Numbered from the stretch's first letter, positions 9,049 through 18,230 are shown. The stretch: 64,000 bases of DNA from GAS188 sp963794475 (GCA_963794475.1 CAWCDW010000002.1:372001-436000); one strand, 5' to 3'. A program made the numbers and translations. Notes: generated from the letters alone by a model not told the origin.

Positions 9049-10491
9049 TTAGCGCGAGAGCTTCATCACCTGAATGTCGAGATCGCTGATTTTCTTACGC
9101 AAAGTGTTCCGATTCAAGCCGAGAAGCTGCGCCGCCTTAATCTGATTGCCACGCGTCGCGGCGAGAGCCGCGCTGATGAGCGGCGTTTCGACCTCTTCGA
9201 CGATGCGATGATAAAGGCCAGCTGGTGGCATTTGCGGGCCAAAGGACGCAAAATACCGCTGCAAATACCGTTCGACCGTCGCGCCGAGGGTCGGTTCGCT
9301 CGAAGCTTCGCCCGTCGGGATCGGCGCGGCATCCGACTGGGCAAGCTCCGTTTCGATGGTCGCGGCCGAGATGTTTTGTTGCGGATAAAGCGCGGCGAGG
9401 CGGCGCACCAGGTTCTCGAGCTCGCGCACATTTCCTGGCCAGCGATAGGCGCAAAGGAGCGCGATGGCCTCGGGCTCGAGTGTTTTTGTCGGCAACCCCT
9501 CCTTCTCGTTCATGGCAAAGAAATGCCGCAAGAGGTCGGGAATGTCTTCGGACCGCTCACGCAAAGGAGGAAGCCTTATCGGCACGACGTTGAGGCGAAA
9601 GAAGAGATCCTCACGAAACAAGCCTTGCTGGATGAGCCCACGCAGTTGCTTGTTCGTCGCCGCGATGATCCGCACATTGGTTTTGATCGGTACGCGCCCG
9701 CCGACGGTCGTGTATTCGCCTTGCTGCAGCACGCGAAGCAGACGGGTTTGCGCTTCCATCGGCATGTCGCCGATCTCGTCGAGGAAGAGCGTGCCGCCTT
9801 CGGCCTGCTCGAAGCGGCCGACTGAACGGGCGAGAGCGCCCGTGAACGCGCCCTTCTCATGGCCGAAGAGCTCCGATTCGATGAGGTCACGCGGGATTGC
9901 CGCCATGTTCACGGCAACGAAGGGGCCTTTTCGCCTTCTGCCGAAATCGTGGAGGGCGCGCGCCACGAGCTCCTTTCCGGTGCCCGAATCCCCGTTGATC
10001 ATCACCGTCAAATCGGTCTGCATCAGCCGCGCCAGAACCCGGTAGACCTCCTGCATCGAGGCCGAACGCCCGACAAGCGGCATGTTCTCCGTTTCGATCT
10101 CGGCTGGTTTCGCCGCCGACGGCCCTCGCTCCGACAAGGCGCGCCCGACGATCGAGACGATCTCCTTGAGGTCGAAGGGCTTCGGCAGATAATCATAGGC
10201 GCCAAGTTCCGAGGCGCGCACCGCCGTCATGAAAGTGTTCTGCGCGCTCATCACCACGACAGGCAGCTCGGGCCGCACCCGCTTGATGCGTGGCAAGAGG
10301 TCGAACGCATTATGGTCGGGCATCACCACATCGGTGATCACGAGGTCGCCGCCGCCTTCCGCGACCCAGCGCCAGAGTGTCGCGCCATTGCCGGTCGAGC
10401 GCACCTCATAGCCGGCGCGCGAGAGCGCCTGGCCGAGCACCGTGCGAATGGCGGCGTCATCGTCCGCGACGAGAATCTGTCCGCTGGGCAT
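9049..10491 (-). CDS. ntrC: Nitrogen regulatory protein NtrC (NR(I))
   Basis: NtrC is the sigma-54-dependent activator of nitrogen-scavenging genes and partner of NtrB. It has a REC domain with predicted phospho-acceptor Asp54 (VITDVVMPD), an AAA+ domain with Walker A GDSGTGKE (about 167-174) and an intact GAFTGA loop (about 214-219). The C-terminal Fis helix-turn-helix is NQIKAAQLLGLNRNTLRKKI. The start ATG 10491 (MPSGQILVADDD) fits the family; 19 further in-frame residues upstream show no similarity. It overlaps the end of nothing, and the ntrB stop lies 41 bases upstream of this start. The contrast with NtrX, which lacks the GAFTGA loop, is clear in this pair. Confidence 0.96.
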   Translation of the reverse strand: MPSGQILVADDDAAIRTVLGQALSRAGYEVRSTGNGATLWRWVAEGGGDLVITDVVMPDHNAFDLLPRIKRVRPELPVVVMSAQNTFMTAVRASELGAYDYLPKPFDLKEIVSIVGRALSERGPSAAKPAEIETENMPLVGRSASMQEVYRVLARLMQTDLTVMINGDSGTGKELVARALHDFGRRRKGPFVAVNMAAIPRDLIESELFGHEKGAFTGALARSVGRFEQAEGGTLFLDEIGDMPMEAQTRLLRVLQQGEYTTVGGRVPIKTNVRIIAATNKQLRGLIQQGLFREDLFFRLNVVPIRLPPLRERSEDIPDLLRHFFAMNEKEGLPTKTLEPEAIALLCAYRWPGNVRELENLVRRLAALYPQQNISAATIETELAQSDAAPIPTGEASSEPTLGATVERYLQRYFASFGPQMPPAGLYHRIVEEVETPLISAALAATRGNQIKAAQLLGLNRNTLRKKISDLDIQVMKLSR

Positions 10492-10531
10492 CGATCTCCT
10501 CTCGATCTTCCCCGCGCTTGGCTCCGCCGGG

Positions 10532-11662
10532 TTATTTTCCCCGCGCAACCATCGGCATCATCACGCGAAACACCGTCCGCCGATGCGCGGATTCGCATTC
10601 CACGATGCCGCCATGGTCGCCGATGATCTTCGCAACCAAAGCAAGACCGAGGCCAGAGCCTTGCGCCTTGGTGGTGACAAAGGGGTCGAAGAGGTGCGGC
10701 TTGAGAGTCTCCGGGACGCCCGGTCCGTTGTCGCGCACGCAGAATTCGAGCGGCAGGCTCACGCGTTCCGAGGAGGGGCCGACCGACAGCTTAACGCCGG
10801 GCCTGAATGCGGTGGTGAACTCGATCTCCCCGTCCCGCGCGTCGGTTCCGATTGCCTCCGCGGCATTCTTGACGAGGTTGAGGAAGACCTGAACGAGATG
10901 GTCGCGATTGGCGAGCACCTGCGGAAGCGACGGGTCGTAGCTTTCCACGATCTTGATGTGCCGGGCGAAACCCGAAACCGCGAGCCGCTTCACGTGGTCG
11001 AGCACCGAATGAATATTGATGGGCTCGCGCGCGATGGGGCGGGAATCGCCGAAGGTCTCCATTCGGTCGACGAGCTTGACGATCCGGTCGGTCTCATCGC
11101 AAATCAGGCGCGTGAGCGAGCGATCGCCGTCTTGTGCCGACATTTCAAGAAGTTGCGCGGCACCTCTAATGCCTGACAACGGGTTCTTGATCTCGTGTGC
11201 GAGCATGGAAGCAAGACCCGTGACCGAGCGCGCCGCCCCTTGATGAGTGAGCTGCCGATCCATTTTATCGGCGAGTGTCCGCTCTTGCATCATCAGCAGA
11301 ACATATCCTTCCATTTCATTGAAAGGTAAGGCAAAAATATCGACAATCCTCTCGCTGTGGGAAAAGGGCGGGGCAATCGGCAGGCGATGCTCGCTGACAC
11401 TTGCATTGCGGCGCCGCACTTCAGCCACCAGGCTCACTACGGGAGAATCGAAAGCGAACAGCTCGATCAGCCTCTGGCGTCTCAGGAAGGCGAGCGACAG
11501 CTCGAAGAAGCTCTCCGCCGCAAGATTGGCATAGGAGATGGCATCCTCACCCGAAAGGCAAAGGATGGGCATGGGAATCGCATTGAGGATTGCTTGCGCC
11601 CCTTCCGGCGGCAGGATGGGGGCAAAGCGCATCAGCATGGGGCGTTCGCTCGCGAGATTCAT
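10532..11662 (-). CDS. ntrB: Nitrogen regulation sensor kinase NtrB (NR(II))
   Basis: NtrB is the cytoplasmic kinase/phosphatase that controls NtrC in response to PII proteins. It has a PAS domain at about residues 24-130, HisKA with His156 in the box ASMLAHEIKNPLSG, and a HATPase domain with NLVKNAAEAIG, DNGPGVPE and GSGLGLALV. There are no transmembrane segments. At 376 residues it is of normal size. Its ATG overlaps the dusB stop by four bases, so it is translated in the dusB-ntrB-ntrC unit. Confidence 0.95.
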   Translation of the reverse strand: MNLASERPMLMRFAPILPPEGAQAILNAIPMPILCLSGEDAISYANLAAESFFELSLAFLRRQRLIELFAFDSPVVSLVAEVRRRNASVSEHRLPIAPPFSHSERIVDIFALPFNEMEGYVLLMMQERTLADKMDRQLTHQGAARSVTGLASMLAHEIKNPLSGIRGAAQLLEMSAQDGDRSLTRLICDETDRIVKLVDRMETFGDSRPIAREPINIHSVLDHVKRLAVSGFARHIKIVESYDPSLPQVLANRDHLVQVFLNLVKNAAEAIGTDARDGEIEFTTAFRPGVKLSVGPSSERVSLPLEFCVRDNGPGVPETLKPHLFDPFVTTKAQGSGLGLALVAKIIGDHGGIVECESAHRRTVFRVMMPMVARGK

Positions 11663-12735
11663 GCGGCCACCGCAAGGTAAGGCGCAAGCTCCGGCCTCTC
11701 GAGCTCGCCCGCGAGATCGAAGATTTCGCGCAGGAGCCGCTCGACCTCGGCGGGCTCCTCGGAGCGCACCAGGGAAGCGGCCAGCGTCGAGGCACGCGGA
11801 TGAGGCCTCTGCGAAAGCGCATGGGCCGCATAGGCTTGCAAATGCTTGCGCGCATGGCGCAAGCCGAGCGCGAGGCCGTAAAGCTGCAGCAAGCCGCGAT
11901 AATGCTCGATCGCGATTTCACATCGCTCGGCGAGCGCAGGCGATCGCCCCGCCCCTTGTGTGAGCGCCCGATTGATCTCACCCAGGAGCCAGGGACGCCC
12001 GAGCGCCGCGCGACCGACCATCACCCCATCCGCCCCCGAAAGGAGAAGCGCGCGTTTGGCGTCCTCGCCCGAAGCGATGTCGCCATTGACGATGAGCGGG
12101 ACGGAAACAGCGCCTTTCACGGAGCCAACCGCTGTCCAATCCGCGCATCCCTCGTAGAATTGCGCACGCGTGCGGCCGTGAACCGAGACGAGGCTTGCTC
12201 CGACCGCCTCGCAGCGCCGTGCGAGCTTCGGCGCGTCGAGGCTTCCGGCCGCAAAGCCAAGCCGCATCTTCACGGTCACGGGCCGATCGACCGCACGGAC
12301 GACCGAAGCGACGATGCGCTCGGCAAGCTCGGGCTCGCGCATCAGCGCGGAGCCGCAAAGCTGGCGCGCCACGCGCTTGGCGGGGCATCCCATGTTGATG
12401 TCGATGACATCGGCGCCCGAATGCGCGGCGATCCGCGCGGCTTGGGCCATGCATTCTGGGTCACGCCCGGCGATTTGGACGATATGCGGCGATACGCCTT
12501 CGCCCTCGAGCCTGAGCCTCGCTTCCTCCCCCTTCCGCGCGAGCTCTGGAGAAGCGATCATCTCGCTCACCACGCCCGCGGCACCGAGGCGGCCCGCCAA
12601 GCGGCGCATCACCACATCGGTGATGCCCGACATGGGCGCCAGAAGCACCACCCCATCGAGCGCCACGCTCCCGATACCGATCTTGCAAGCGGAAGGGGGA
12701 GAAGGCTGATTGCCTATTTTTTGATCAATCTGCAT
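11659..12735 (-). CDS. dusB: tRNA-dihydrouridine synthase DusB (NifR3 family)
   Basis: DusB is a flavoenzyme that reduces uridines in the tRNA D-loop. The TIM barrel is recognisable from APMSGITDVVMRRLAGRLGA, the catalytic cysteine in NMGCPAKRV, KMRLGF, VHGRTRAQFYEG and the FMN phosphate motif GADGVMVGRAALGRPW. ATG 12735 gives 358 residues; the frame is open much further upstream but without similarity and inside the region divergent to ispDF. This gene is first in the dusB-ntrB-ntrC unit, the nifR3-ntrBC arrangement known from rhizobia. Confidence 0.95.
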   Translation of the reverse strand: MQIDQKIGNQPSPPSACKIGIGSVALDGVVLLAPMSGITDVVMRRLAGRLGAAGVVSEMIASPELARKGEEARLRLEGEGVSPHIVQIAGRDPECMAQAARIAAHSGADVIDINMGCPAKRVARQLCGSALMREPELAERIVASVVRAVDRPVTVKMRLGFAAGSLDAPKLARRCEAVGASLVSVHGRTRAQFYEGCADWTAVGSVKGAVSVPLIVNGDIASGEDAKRALLLSGADGVMVGRAALGRPWLLGEINRALTQGAGRSPALAERCEIAIEHYRGLLQLYGLALGLRHARKHLQAYAAHALSQRPHPRASTLAASLVRSEEPAEVERLLREIFDLAGELERPELAPYLAVAA

Positions 12736-12744
12736 CTTGCTTAG

Positions 12745-12774
12745 ATAATAGACAGGCCATTGTGCGCTGCACAA
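12745..12774 (-). promoter_or_regulatory. dusB-ntrBC promoter with overlapping palindrome
   Basis: On the minus strand TTGTGC (12769-12774) and TATTAT (12745-12750) are separated by 18 bases, a plausible sigma-70 promoter. The -35 lies inside the perfect inverted repeat TTGTGC-gct-GCACAA (12760-12774), a good place for a repressor. NtrC autorepression is known for rhizobial nifR3-ntrBC promoters, but assigning this site to NtrC is inference. The predicted start is only a few bases before the dusB ATG, which suggests a near-leaderless message. Confidence 0.45.
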
Positions 12775-12948
12775 GCCCTTGCGCTTCCCCGGGCCTTGCG
12801 CCAACAACAAAATACGTTGCGGCATGGGGTCGCGGCGCGGCGAGCTTCCTCGCGTGAACGGGCACGGCGCCTGCACGCGCAAAGCTTCGAGACACACATT
12901 TTTCGAGACAGTGCATTCGTGCCTCCGTTTTCCCCCTCCGTCTCTTCG

Positions 12949-14151
12949 ATGACCGCGGCTGTAAAAGCCGCGGCCCTCATTGTCGCGGCGGGCCGAGGTC
13001 TGCGGGCCGGCGGCGAGGTGCCGAAACAGTACCAGCTCATCGGCGGCATGAGCGTTCTCGAACGCGCTATTCGCGCGCTCAGGCAGGCCCGCAATCTCGC
13101 ACATGCGGTCGTCGTCATCCATCCCGAGGATCGCGAGCATTATGAGGCGATCGCCGCGCGCATTTGCGAAGCTTCACCGGATTTCCTCTTGCCCCCGGCC
13201 TTGGGCGGCCCAACCCGACAGGTGAGCGTTCGCGCCGGGCTCGAGGCGCTCGCGAAGGCGCCGCCCGAGATCGTGCTCATCCACGACGCGGCGCGCCCTT
13301 TCCTCTCGGAAGCTCTGGTCGCACGCGCGATCGAAGCAGCGCGCGAGCACGGCGCCGCGGTTCCGGGCGTGCCGGTGAACGACACGATCCGCCGGCTGAG
13401 CAGCGGAAGGCCCTACGGGGAAACCTTGCCGCGCGACAGCTTGCGCGCCATTCAAACGCCGCAAGCTTTCACCTTCGCCAAGATCAGGGACGCGCATGCA
13501 AGGGCCGCCGCCGCCGGGCTCGACGCCTTCACCGATGACGGCGGCCTCGCCGAATGGGCGGGGCTCGAAGTCCATGTCTTCGAGGGTGAGGCTGAGAACG
13601 CAAAACTGAGCTTGCCGGCCGACTTCGCCCGCGCCGCCCAGCACGTGAGAGCGCAGACCGAAACGCGCGCCGGCCTCGGCTACGACGTACACGCCTTCGG
13701 TGATGGAGCTTTCGTGATGCTGGGCGGCGTCGAGATCGCGCACACGCAAGGCGTCGTCGCACATTCGGATGGCGATGTTCTTCTGCACGCCTTGACGGAC
13801 GCGCTTCTCGGCGCGCTCGGCGACGGTGACATCGGCATGCATTTTCCCCCTTCCGATCCGCGTTGGTGCAACGCCGCCTCAGGGCTCTTTTTCGAGGACG
13901 CGGTCGCAAGGGCAAGAAAGCGCGGCGGCCGCATTCTGCATCTCGACGCGACGGTGATCTGCGAGGCGCCCCGCATCGGCGCTCATCGGGACGCGATCCG
14001 CGCTTCGATCGCGACGCTCGCCTGCATTGATAAGGGGCGTGTCTCGGTGAAGGCGACCACGTCGGAGAAGCTCGGCTTCACCGGCCGCGGCGAAGGCATT
14101 GCGGCGCAAGCAATCGCGACGCTCGAGCTGCCGCTCATCGAGGAGGGTTGA
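12949..14151 (+). CDS. ispDF: Bifunctional MEP cytidylyltransferase / MEcPP synthase
   Basis: This one polypeptide carries two steps of the non-mevalonate isoprenoid pathway. The IspD part (about residues 1-230) has the CTP-binding loop ALIVAAGRGLRAGG, KQYQ, and IHDAARPFLS. The IspF part (about 240-400) has the metal-binding GYDVHAF, AHSDGDVLLHALTDALLGAL, IGMHFPPSDP and the VSVKATTSEKLGFTGRGEG signature. The 400-residue fused form is typical of alphaproteobacteria. ATG 12949 (MTAAVKAAALIVAAG) is chosen because upstream codons lie in the divergent promoter region. pncC follows after three bases. Confidence 0.96.
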   Translation: MTAAVKAAALIVAAGRGLRAGGEVPKQYQLIGGMSVLERAIRALRQARNLAHAVVVIHPEDREHYEAIAARICEASPDFLLPPALGGPTRQVSVRAGLEALAKAPPEIVLIHDAARPFLSEALVARAIEAAREHGAAVPGVPVNDTIRRLSSGRPYGETLPRDSLRAIQTPQAFTFAKIRDAHARAAAAGLDAFTDDGGLAEWAGLEVHVFEGEAENAKLSLPADFARAAQHVRAQTETRAGLGYDVHAFGDGAFVMLGGVEIAHTQGVVAHSDGDVLLHALTDALLGALGDGDIGMHFPPSDPRWCNAASGLFFEDAVARARKRGGRILHLDATVICEAPRIGAHRDAIRASIATLACIDKGRVSVKATTSEKLGFTGRGEGIAAQAIATLELPLIEEG

Positions 14152-14154
14152 AGC

Positions 14155-14661
14155 ATGTTCGACGAGACGGTGCTTCTGGCCGCGCGCCGCCTTCTCGAGC
14201 TTTGCCGCACACGGGGTTTGCGCATCGCGACGGCGGAATCTTGCACCGGTGGCCTCGTCGCCGGCGCGCTCACGGAGATCACCGGCTCATCGGACGTGCT
14301 CGATCGGGGCTTCGTCACCTATTCAAATGACGCGAAGGCCGCGATGCTCGGCGTGCCGCGCGAGCTCATTGCGAGCCATGGGGCGGTAAGCGAAGAGGTC
14401 GCAAGAGCGATGGCCGAAGGCGGGCTGGCGCATTCCGGCGCCGAGCTTGCGGTCGCGATCACCGGCATTGCCGGCCCGAACGGGGGAAGCGCCGAGAAGC
14501 CGGTCGGCCTCGTGCATTTCGCTTGCGCGATGAAGGGCGAGGCCGTGCATCACGAGCGCCGAAAATTCGGCGATCTCGGCCGAAGCGAAATCCGCCGCAG
14601 AAGCGTGCTCGTTGCCCTCGCTATGCTCGAGAAGGCGGCCGCCTCGACACGCCTTGCCTGA
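14155..14661 (+). CDS. pncC: CinA C-terminal family nicotinamide-nucleotide amidase
   Basis: Proteins of this family deamidate NMN to nicotinic acid mononucleotide in the pyridine nucleotide salvage cycle. The 168-residue product is the stand-alone CinA C-terminal domain: it carries the ATAESCTGGLVAG motif with the catalytic Ser, the conserved VTYSNDAKAAMLGV segment and AITGIAGPNGGS. It starts three bases after ispDF, so both are probably made from one message. It converges with ratA, 47 bases apart. Confidence 0.93.
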   Translation: MFDETVLLAARRLLELCRTRGLRIATAESCTGGLVAGALTEITGSSDVLDRGFVTYSNDAKAAMLGVPRELIASHGAVSEEVARAMAEGGLAHSGAELAVAITGIAGPNGGSAEKPVGLVHFACAMKGEAVHHERRKFGDLGRSEIRRRSVLVALAMLEKAAASTRLA

Positions 14662-14708
14662 AGGGAGCTTTTTGCGTCGGTTTTTGCGAGCCTCGCTATC
14701 CGCCGCGA

Positions 14709-15167
14709 TCAGCTCCTTTTGCGCCCGTAGACCACCTCGGCGCGCTTCTCGAAGGCAGACGCGAATTTGCGAAAGGCCCGGTCGAACATCGCCCCCATCA
14801 CCATGCCGAGCATGCGGCTCTTGAACTCGTAGGAGATGAAGAACTCGACGAGGCAGCCCTCCCCGTCCGGCTTGAAGCTCCACAGGTTGTCGAGGGCGCG
14901 AAACGGTCCGTCGAGATAGGCGACCATGATCTTGAGCTTCTCGCGATCGAGCTTGACCTTGCTCGTGAACGTCTCGTGGATCGCCTTGTAGCCAACCGAC
15001 ATATCGGCGATCAGCGTCTCGCGCCCGCCCTCCTGCTTGGTTCGGCTTCTCACCTTCAGGCCTTCGCAAAGCGGCAGGAAGAGCGGGTATTTTTCCACAT
15101 CCGCGACCAGATCGAACATCTCCTCGGGCGTGTGCTTCACCCGGCGCGTGGTGCGGAAGGACGGCAT
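14709..15167 (-). CDS. RatA/COQ10 family START-like protein
   Basis: This is a 152-residue START-domain protein with the family features VKHTPEEMFDLVADVEKYPLFLP at the N-terminus, an LDGPFRALDNLWSF segment and a C-terminal helix FDRAFRKFASAFEKRA. Members in alphaproteobacteria are usually thought to be coenzyme Q-binding proteins like mitochondrial Coq10. Database names such as toxin RatA come from an E. coli homologue that blocks 70S ribosome assembly. Its place downstream of lipA on the same strand, 27 bases away, is conserved in this group and favours the respiratory role. Confidence 0.88.
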   Translation of the reverse strand: MPSFRTTRRVKHTPEEMFDLVADVEKYPLFLPLCEGLKVRSRTKQEGGRETLIADMSVGYKAIHETFTSKVKLDREKLKIMVAYLDGPFRALDNLWSFKPDGEGCLVEFFISYEFKSRMLGMVMGAMFDRAFRKFASAFEKRAEVVYGRKRS

Positions 15168-15194
15168 GCTTTTGCGAGTTCGCCAGCGACAGCG

Positions 15195-16154
15195 TCAAGA
15201 ATGCGTTCGCGAGAGGCGCGCCGCCTTCAGCTTCGCAAAATCATCGCCCGCATGGTGGGAGGAGCGCGTCAGCGGAGTTGCAGAGACGAGCGCGAAGCCC
15301 TTGGTGTAGGCGATCGTCTCCAAGCCCTTGAACTCCTCGGGCGTCACGAAACGCACCACCGGATGGTGCTTGCGCGATGGCGCGAGATATTGCCCGATCG
15401 TGAGAAAATCGACATTCGCGGAACGCAAATCGTCCATGAGCTGCAGGACCTCGTTTCGTTCCTCGCCGAGCCCAACCATAATTCCCGATTTGGTGAACAA
15501 GCTCGAATCGAGCTCTTTTGCGCGTTGCAGCAAGCGCAGCGAATGGAAATAGCGCGCACCGGGGCGAACGCTCAGATATTTGGAGGCCACCGTCTCAAGA
15601 TTGTGGTTGAAGACATCGGGCTTGGCCTCGACGACGCGCTCGAGAGCGCCCTCTTTTCGCAAGAAGTCGGGCGTGAGCACCTCGATTGTCGTCTGGGGCG
15701 TCACGGCGCGAATGGCGCGGATCACTTGCGCGAAATGCTCGGCCCCCCCGTCGGCAAGATCGTCGCGGTCGACCGAGGTGATCACCACATGGTTGAGCCC
15801 AAGCTTCGCCACCGCATCGCCGACACGCGCCGGCTCGCCCGCGTCGAGCGCGCCGGGCAGCCCCGTCTTCACATTGCAGAAGGCGCAAGCGCGCGTGCAC
15901 ACATCCCCCATGATCATGAAGGTCGCGTGCTTCTTTTCCCAGCATTCCCCGATATTGGGGCAGCCCGCCTCTTCGCACACGGTCGAGAGCTTGTGCTCCT
16001 TGACGATGCGGTTGGTCGCGGCCCATTGCGCCGAGCCCGGCGCCTTCACGCGGATCCAGTCCGGCTTGCGCAGCACGGGCTGGTCGGGCCGGTTCGCCTT
16101 CTCGGGGTGGCGCGGCCTGGGATCGCGGTTCAGAAGGTCGAGAACGAGCGCCAT
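15195..16154 (-). CDS. lipA: Lipoyl synthase
   Basis: LipA is the radical SAM enzyme that inserts two sulfurs into octanoyl side chains of lipoyl domains. The auxiliary cluster cysteines are Cys60, Cys65 and Cys71 (CEEAGCPNIGEC) and the radical SAM cysteines are Cys86, Cys90 and Cys93 (CTRACAFC). The C-terminus carries the RSSHHAGDDF segment expected near the auxiliary-cluster serine ligand. ATG 16154 (MALVLDLLNRDPRPR) gives 319 residues, normal for alphaproteobacteria. The frame is open to 16247, but that stretch comes from the adjacent repeat element. Confidence 0.96.
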   Translation of the reverse strand: MALVLDLLNRDPRPRHPEKANRPDQPVLRKPDWIRVKAPGSAQWAATNRIVKEHKLSTVCEEAGCPNIGECWEKKHATFMIMGDVCTRACAFCNVKTGLPGALDAGEPARVGDAVAKLGLNHVVITSVDRDDLADGGAEHFAQVIRAIRAVTPQTTIEVLTPDFLRKEGALERVVEAKPDVFNHNLETVASKYLSVRPGARYFHSLRLLQRAKELDSSLFTKSGIMVGLGEERNEVLQLMDDLRSANVDFLTIGQYLAPSRKHHPVVRFVTPEEFKGLETIAYTKGFALVSATPLTRSSHHAGDDFAKLKAARLSRTHS

Positions 16155-16220
16155 GCGTCTTCCTTGCGGCCGGCAGGCCCTGACACAGAGGTAGTCCGGG
16201 CGAAGAAAGACATCAATAGG

Positions 16221-16280
16221 GAGCGAATGGCGAGTAGCGAGTAGCAATGTTGCACGCTATTCGCCATTCGCTACTCGCTC
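16221..16280. repeat. Hairpin element built of GCGARTA heptamers, copy 1
   Basis: Two arms (16221-16245 and 16256-16280) are imperfect inverted copies, about 20 of 25 positions paired, around a ten-base loop. Each arm is made of a degenerate 7-base unit GCGARTA repeated three times. The element lies directly after the TRAP permease stop (16282, minus strand) and before lipA. A second copy is at 26591-26651. It could fold in RNA as an attenuating hairpin or simply be a dispersed miniature repeat. Confidence 0.7.
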
Positions 16281-16281
16281 A

Positions 16282-18225
16282 TCAGTGTAAAAAGCCGACA
16301 GAAATCCAGGGGATGGCGGCGACGAGAGCAAGGCCGAGGAGAAGCGAGAGCATATACGGCCAGATGGCGCGCAAGCCTTCGGCCGGATCGATGCGCCCGA
16401 TGGCGCAGGCCGTGTAATAGCCCACTCCGAAAGGCGGCGCGAAGAGTCCGATGCCCATGGCGAGGATCACCACCATGGCGTAATGCACCTCGTGAATGCC
16501 GACGGTTCGCGCGATCGGGAAAAGCAGCGGGCCGAACAGCACGATCGAGGGGATGCCTTCGAGCACCGAGCCCAGAATCATGAAGGCCGCGATCGAGGCG
16601 GCCATGAAGCTCGCTGAGCCGCCCGGCATTCCGGTCATCACCTCGGCGAGCGTGCGCGAGAACCCCGATTGCGTGAGCGCCCAGGCCATGCCCGTCGCCG
16701 TGCCGATGATGAACAAGATCGCGCCTGACAGCGCCGCCGTGTCGACGAGCGCCGGCCAGACCCGGCGCCAGGCGACCTTTTGGCCGAAGAGAGAGGCTGC
16801 GACGAGCGCATAGGCGAAGCCGTAAATGACGCCGATGGTCGAGACTTCCGTCGCGGTTGCGATGCCCTCGACCACCGCCGCGCGGATGACGAAGGGAAGG
16901 ACGAGCCCAGGCAAAGCGGTAGCGAAAGCGCGCAGGATGACCGCCGCGCCCGCGCGCGGCGCCGCGCTGACCGCCTTCGCGCGAGCGCGCCACCAGATGA
17001 CGCCGGCAAGCATGACCGCCATCACCGCCCCCGGCAGCAGGCCGCCGGTGAACATCGCCGAGATCGAGACGCCGGTCACCGAGCCGATCGTGATCAGCAC
17101 GAGGCTCGGCGGGATGGTCTCCGTCTGGGCGCCGGTCGCGGCAAGAAGCGCGACGAGGTCCCCGCCGCTTGCGCCGCGCGCCTTCATCTCGGGAAAGAGT
17201 ACGGGCGCCACCGCCGCCATATCGGCCGCCTTCGATCCGGAGATCCCCGACACGAGATACATGGCCGCAAGCAGCACGTAATGCAGCCCGCCGCGCACAT
17301 GTCCGATGAGAGTCGCGAGGAAGCCGACCATATGGCGCGCAAGGCCGGTGATCTCGATCAGGAGGCCGAGGAAGACGAAAAGCGGCACGGCAAGCAGGAT
17401 GATATGCGACATGCCTTCGTCGAGGCGGCCGATCACCACGGTCATCGGCAACCGCGTCGTCGAGGCGAGGAAGGCGAAGGTGCCGATGCCGAAGGCGAAG
17501 GCGATCGGGATGCCGGCGAGCACCGCGCCTCCCGTCAAAAGCACGAAGAATATAATGAGCTTGTAATTGCCGAGGGCGGAAAGCGAAGGCCCCGCGAGCA
17601 TCAATGTGAGGCTCACGCCCGCGATAAGCGCCGCGGCGAGAGCGAGATCGGTGAGCCTCGCGCTTTTCGAGATGCGCGCGAGCCCCGCGAGAAGCATGAG
17701 GCCGATGCCGACCGGAAGCGCGGCGGCCCGCCAAACGGTCGAGATTTCGAGCGCCGGCGTCACCACGGCCGCCTCGTCCACCGCGTAATCGATCGCCGGC
17801 TTCAGCACGAAGCCGAGGAAGGCGAGGCCGACGCAAAGCGCGAGCGCCTCGAAGAAGGCGCGCCTTGCCGGAATTGCCTTGTCGATGAGCGCGCTCATCC
17901 GCATGTGCTCGGCCCGACGATAGGCGATCACGGCGCCCAGCATGGCGAGCCACAAGAAGAGAATCGAGGCGAGCTCATCCGACCAGACGAGCGGCGCGTG
18001 CAAGACATATCGCGCGACGACGCCAGCGAAGAGGATCAGCGTTTCGAGCGCCACGAGCGCGCCCGCGAGCATCTCGACGATGCGCCCGAGCACACGGTCG
18101 ATGGCGCCGATCATCGCCGACGCCGAGCTCCAAGCCGCGCCGCGCAAGGCCTCCGATCCGCGCGAGCGGTCGGGGAGCGCATCGGCATCGGCGCGCAAGG
18201 GCTCATTGCTTTCGGCGCGCGGCAT
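16282..18225 (-). CDS. TRAP transporter, fused small and large permease (DctQ-DctM)
   Basis: This 647-residue membrane protein joins the four-helix DctQ subunit (about residues 30-190, with WSDELASILFLWLAMLGAVIAYRRAEHMRM) to the large DctM subunit (about 230-647). DctM features include NYKLIIFFVLLTGGAVLAGIPIAFAFG, SGISGSKAADMAAV, and the C-terminal FGPLLFPIARTVGIHEVHYAMV. TRAP transporters use a cation gradient and a periplasmic binding protein, usually for carboxylates. The start is ATG 18225, five bases after the upstream dehydrogenase stop. A continuous frame appears to join it to that dehydrogenase, but this is caused by a frameshift there. The substrate is unknown. Confidence 0.93.
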   Translation of the reverse strand: MPRAESNEPLRADADALPDRSRGSEALRGAAWSSASAMIGAIDRVLGRIVEMLAGALVALETLILFAGVVARYVLHAPLVWSDELASILFLWLAMLGAVIAYRRAEHMRMSALIDKAIPARRAFFEALALCVGLAFLGFVLKPAIDYAVDEAAVVTPALEISTVWRAAALPVGIGLMLLAGLARISKSARLTDLALAAALIAGVSLTLMLAGPSLSALGNYKLIIFFVLLTGGAVLAGIPIAFAFGIGTFAFLASTTRLPMTVVIGRLDEGMSHIILLAVPLFVFLGLLIEITGLARHMVGFLATLIGHVRGGLHYVLLAAMYLVSGISGSKAADMAAVAPVLFPEMKARGASGGDLVALLAATGAQTETIPPSLVLITIGSVTGVSISAMFTGGLLPGAVMAVMLAGVIWWRARAKAVSAAPRAGAAVILRAFATALPGLVLPFVIRAAVVEGIATATEVSTIGVIYGFAYALVAASLFGQKVAWRRVWPALVDTAALSGAILFIIGTATGMAWALTQSGFSRTLAEVMTGMPGGSASFMAASIAAFMILGSVLEGIPSIVLFGPLLFPIARTVGIHEVHYAMVVILAMGIGLFAPPFGVGYYTACAIGRIDPAEGLRAIWPYMLSLLLGLALVAAIPWISVGFLH

Positions 18226-18230
18226 GGTGT

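Noticed and set aside
14709..15167. RatA as half of a toxin-antitoxin pair
   Set aside because: No antitoxin partner is present; the setting beside lipA and the family features fit a Coq10-like protein better.
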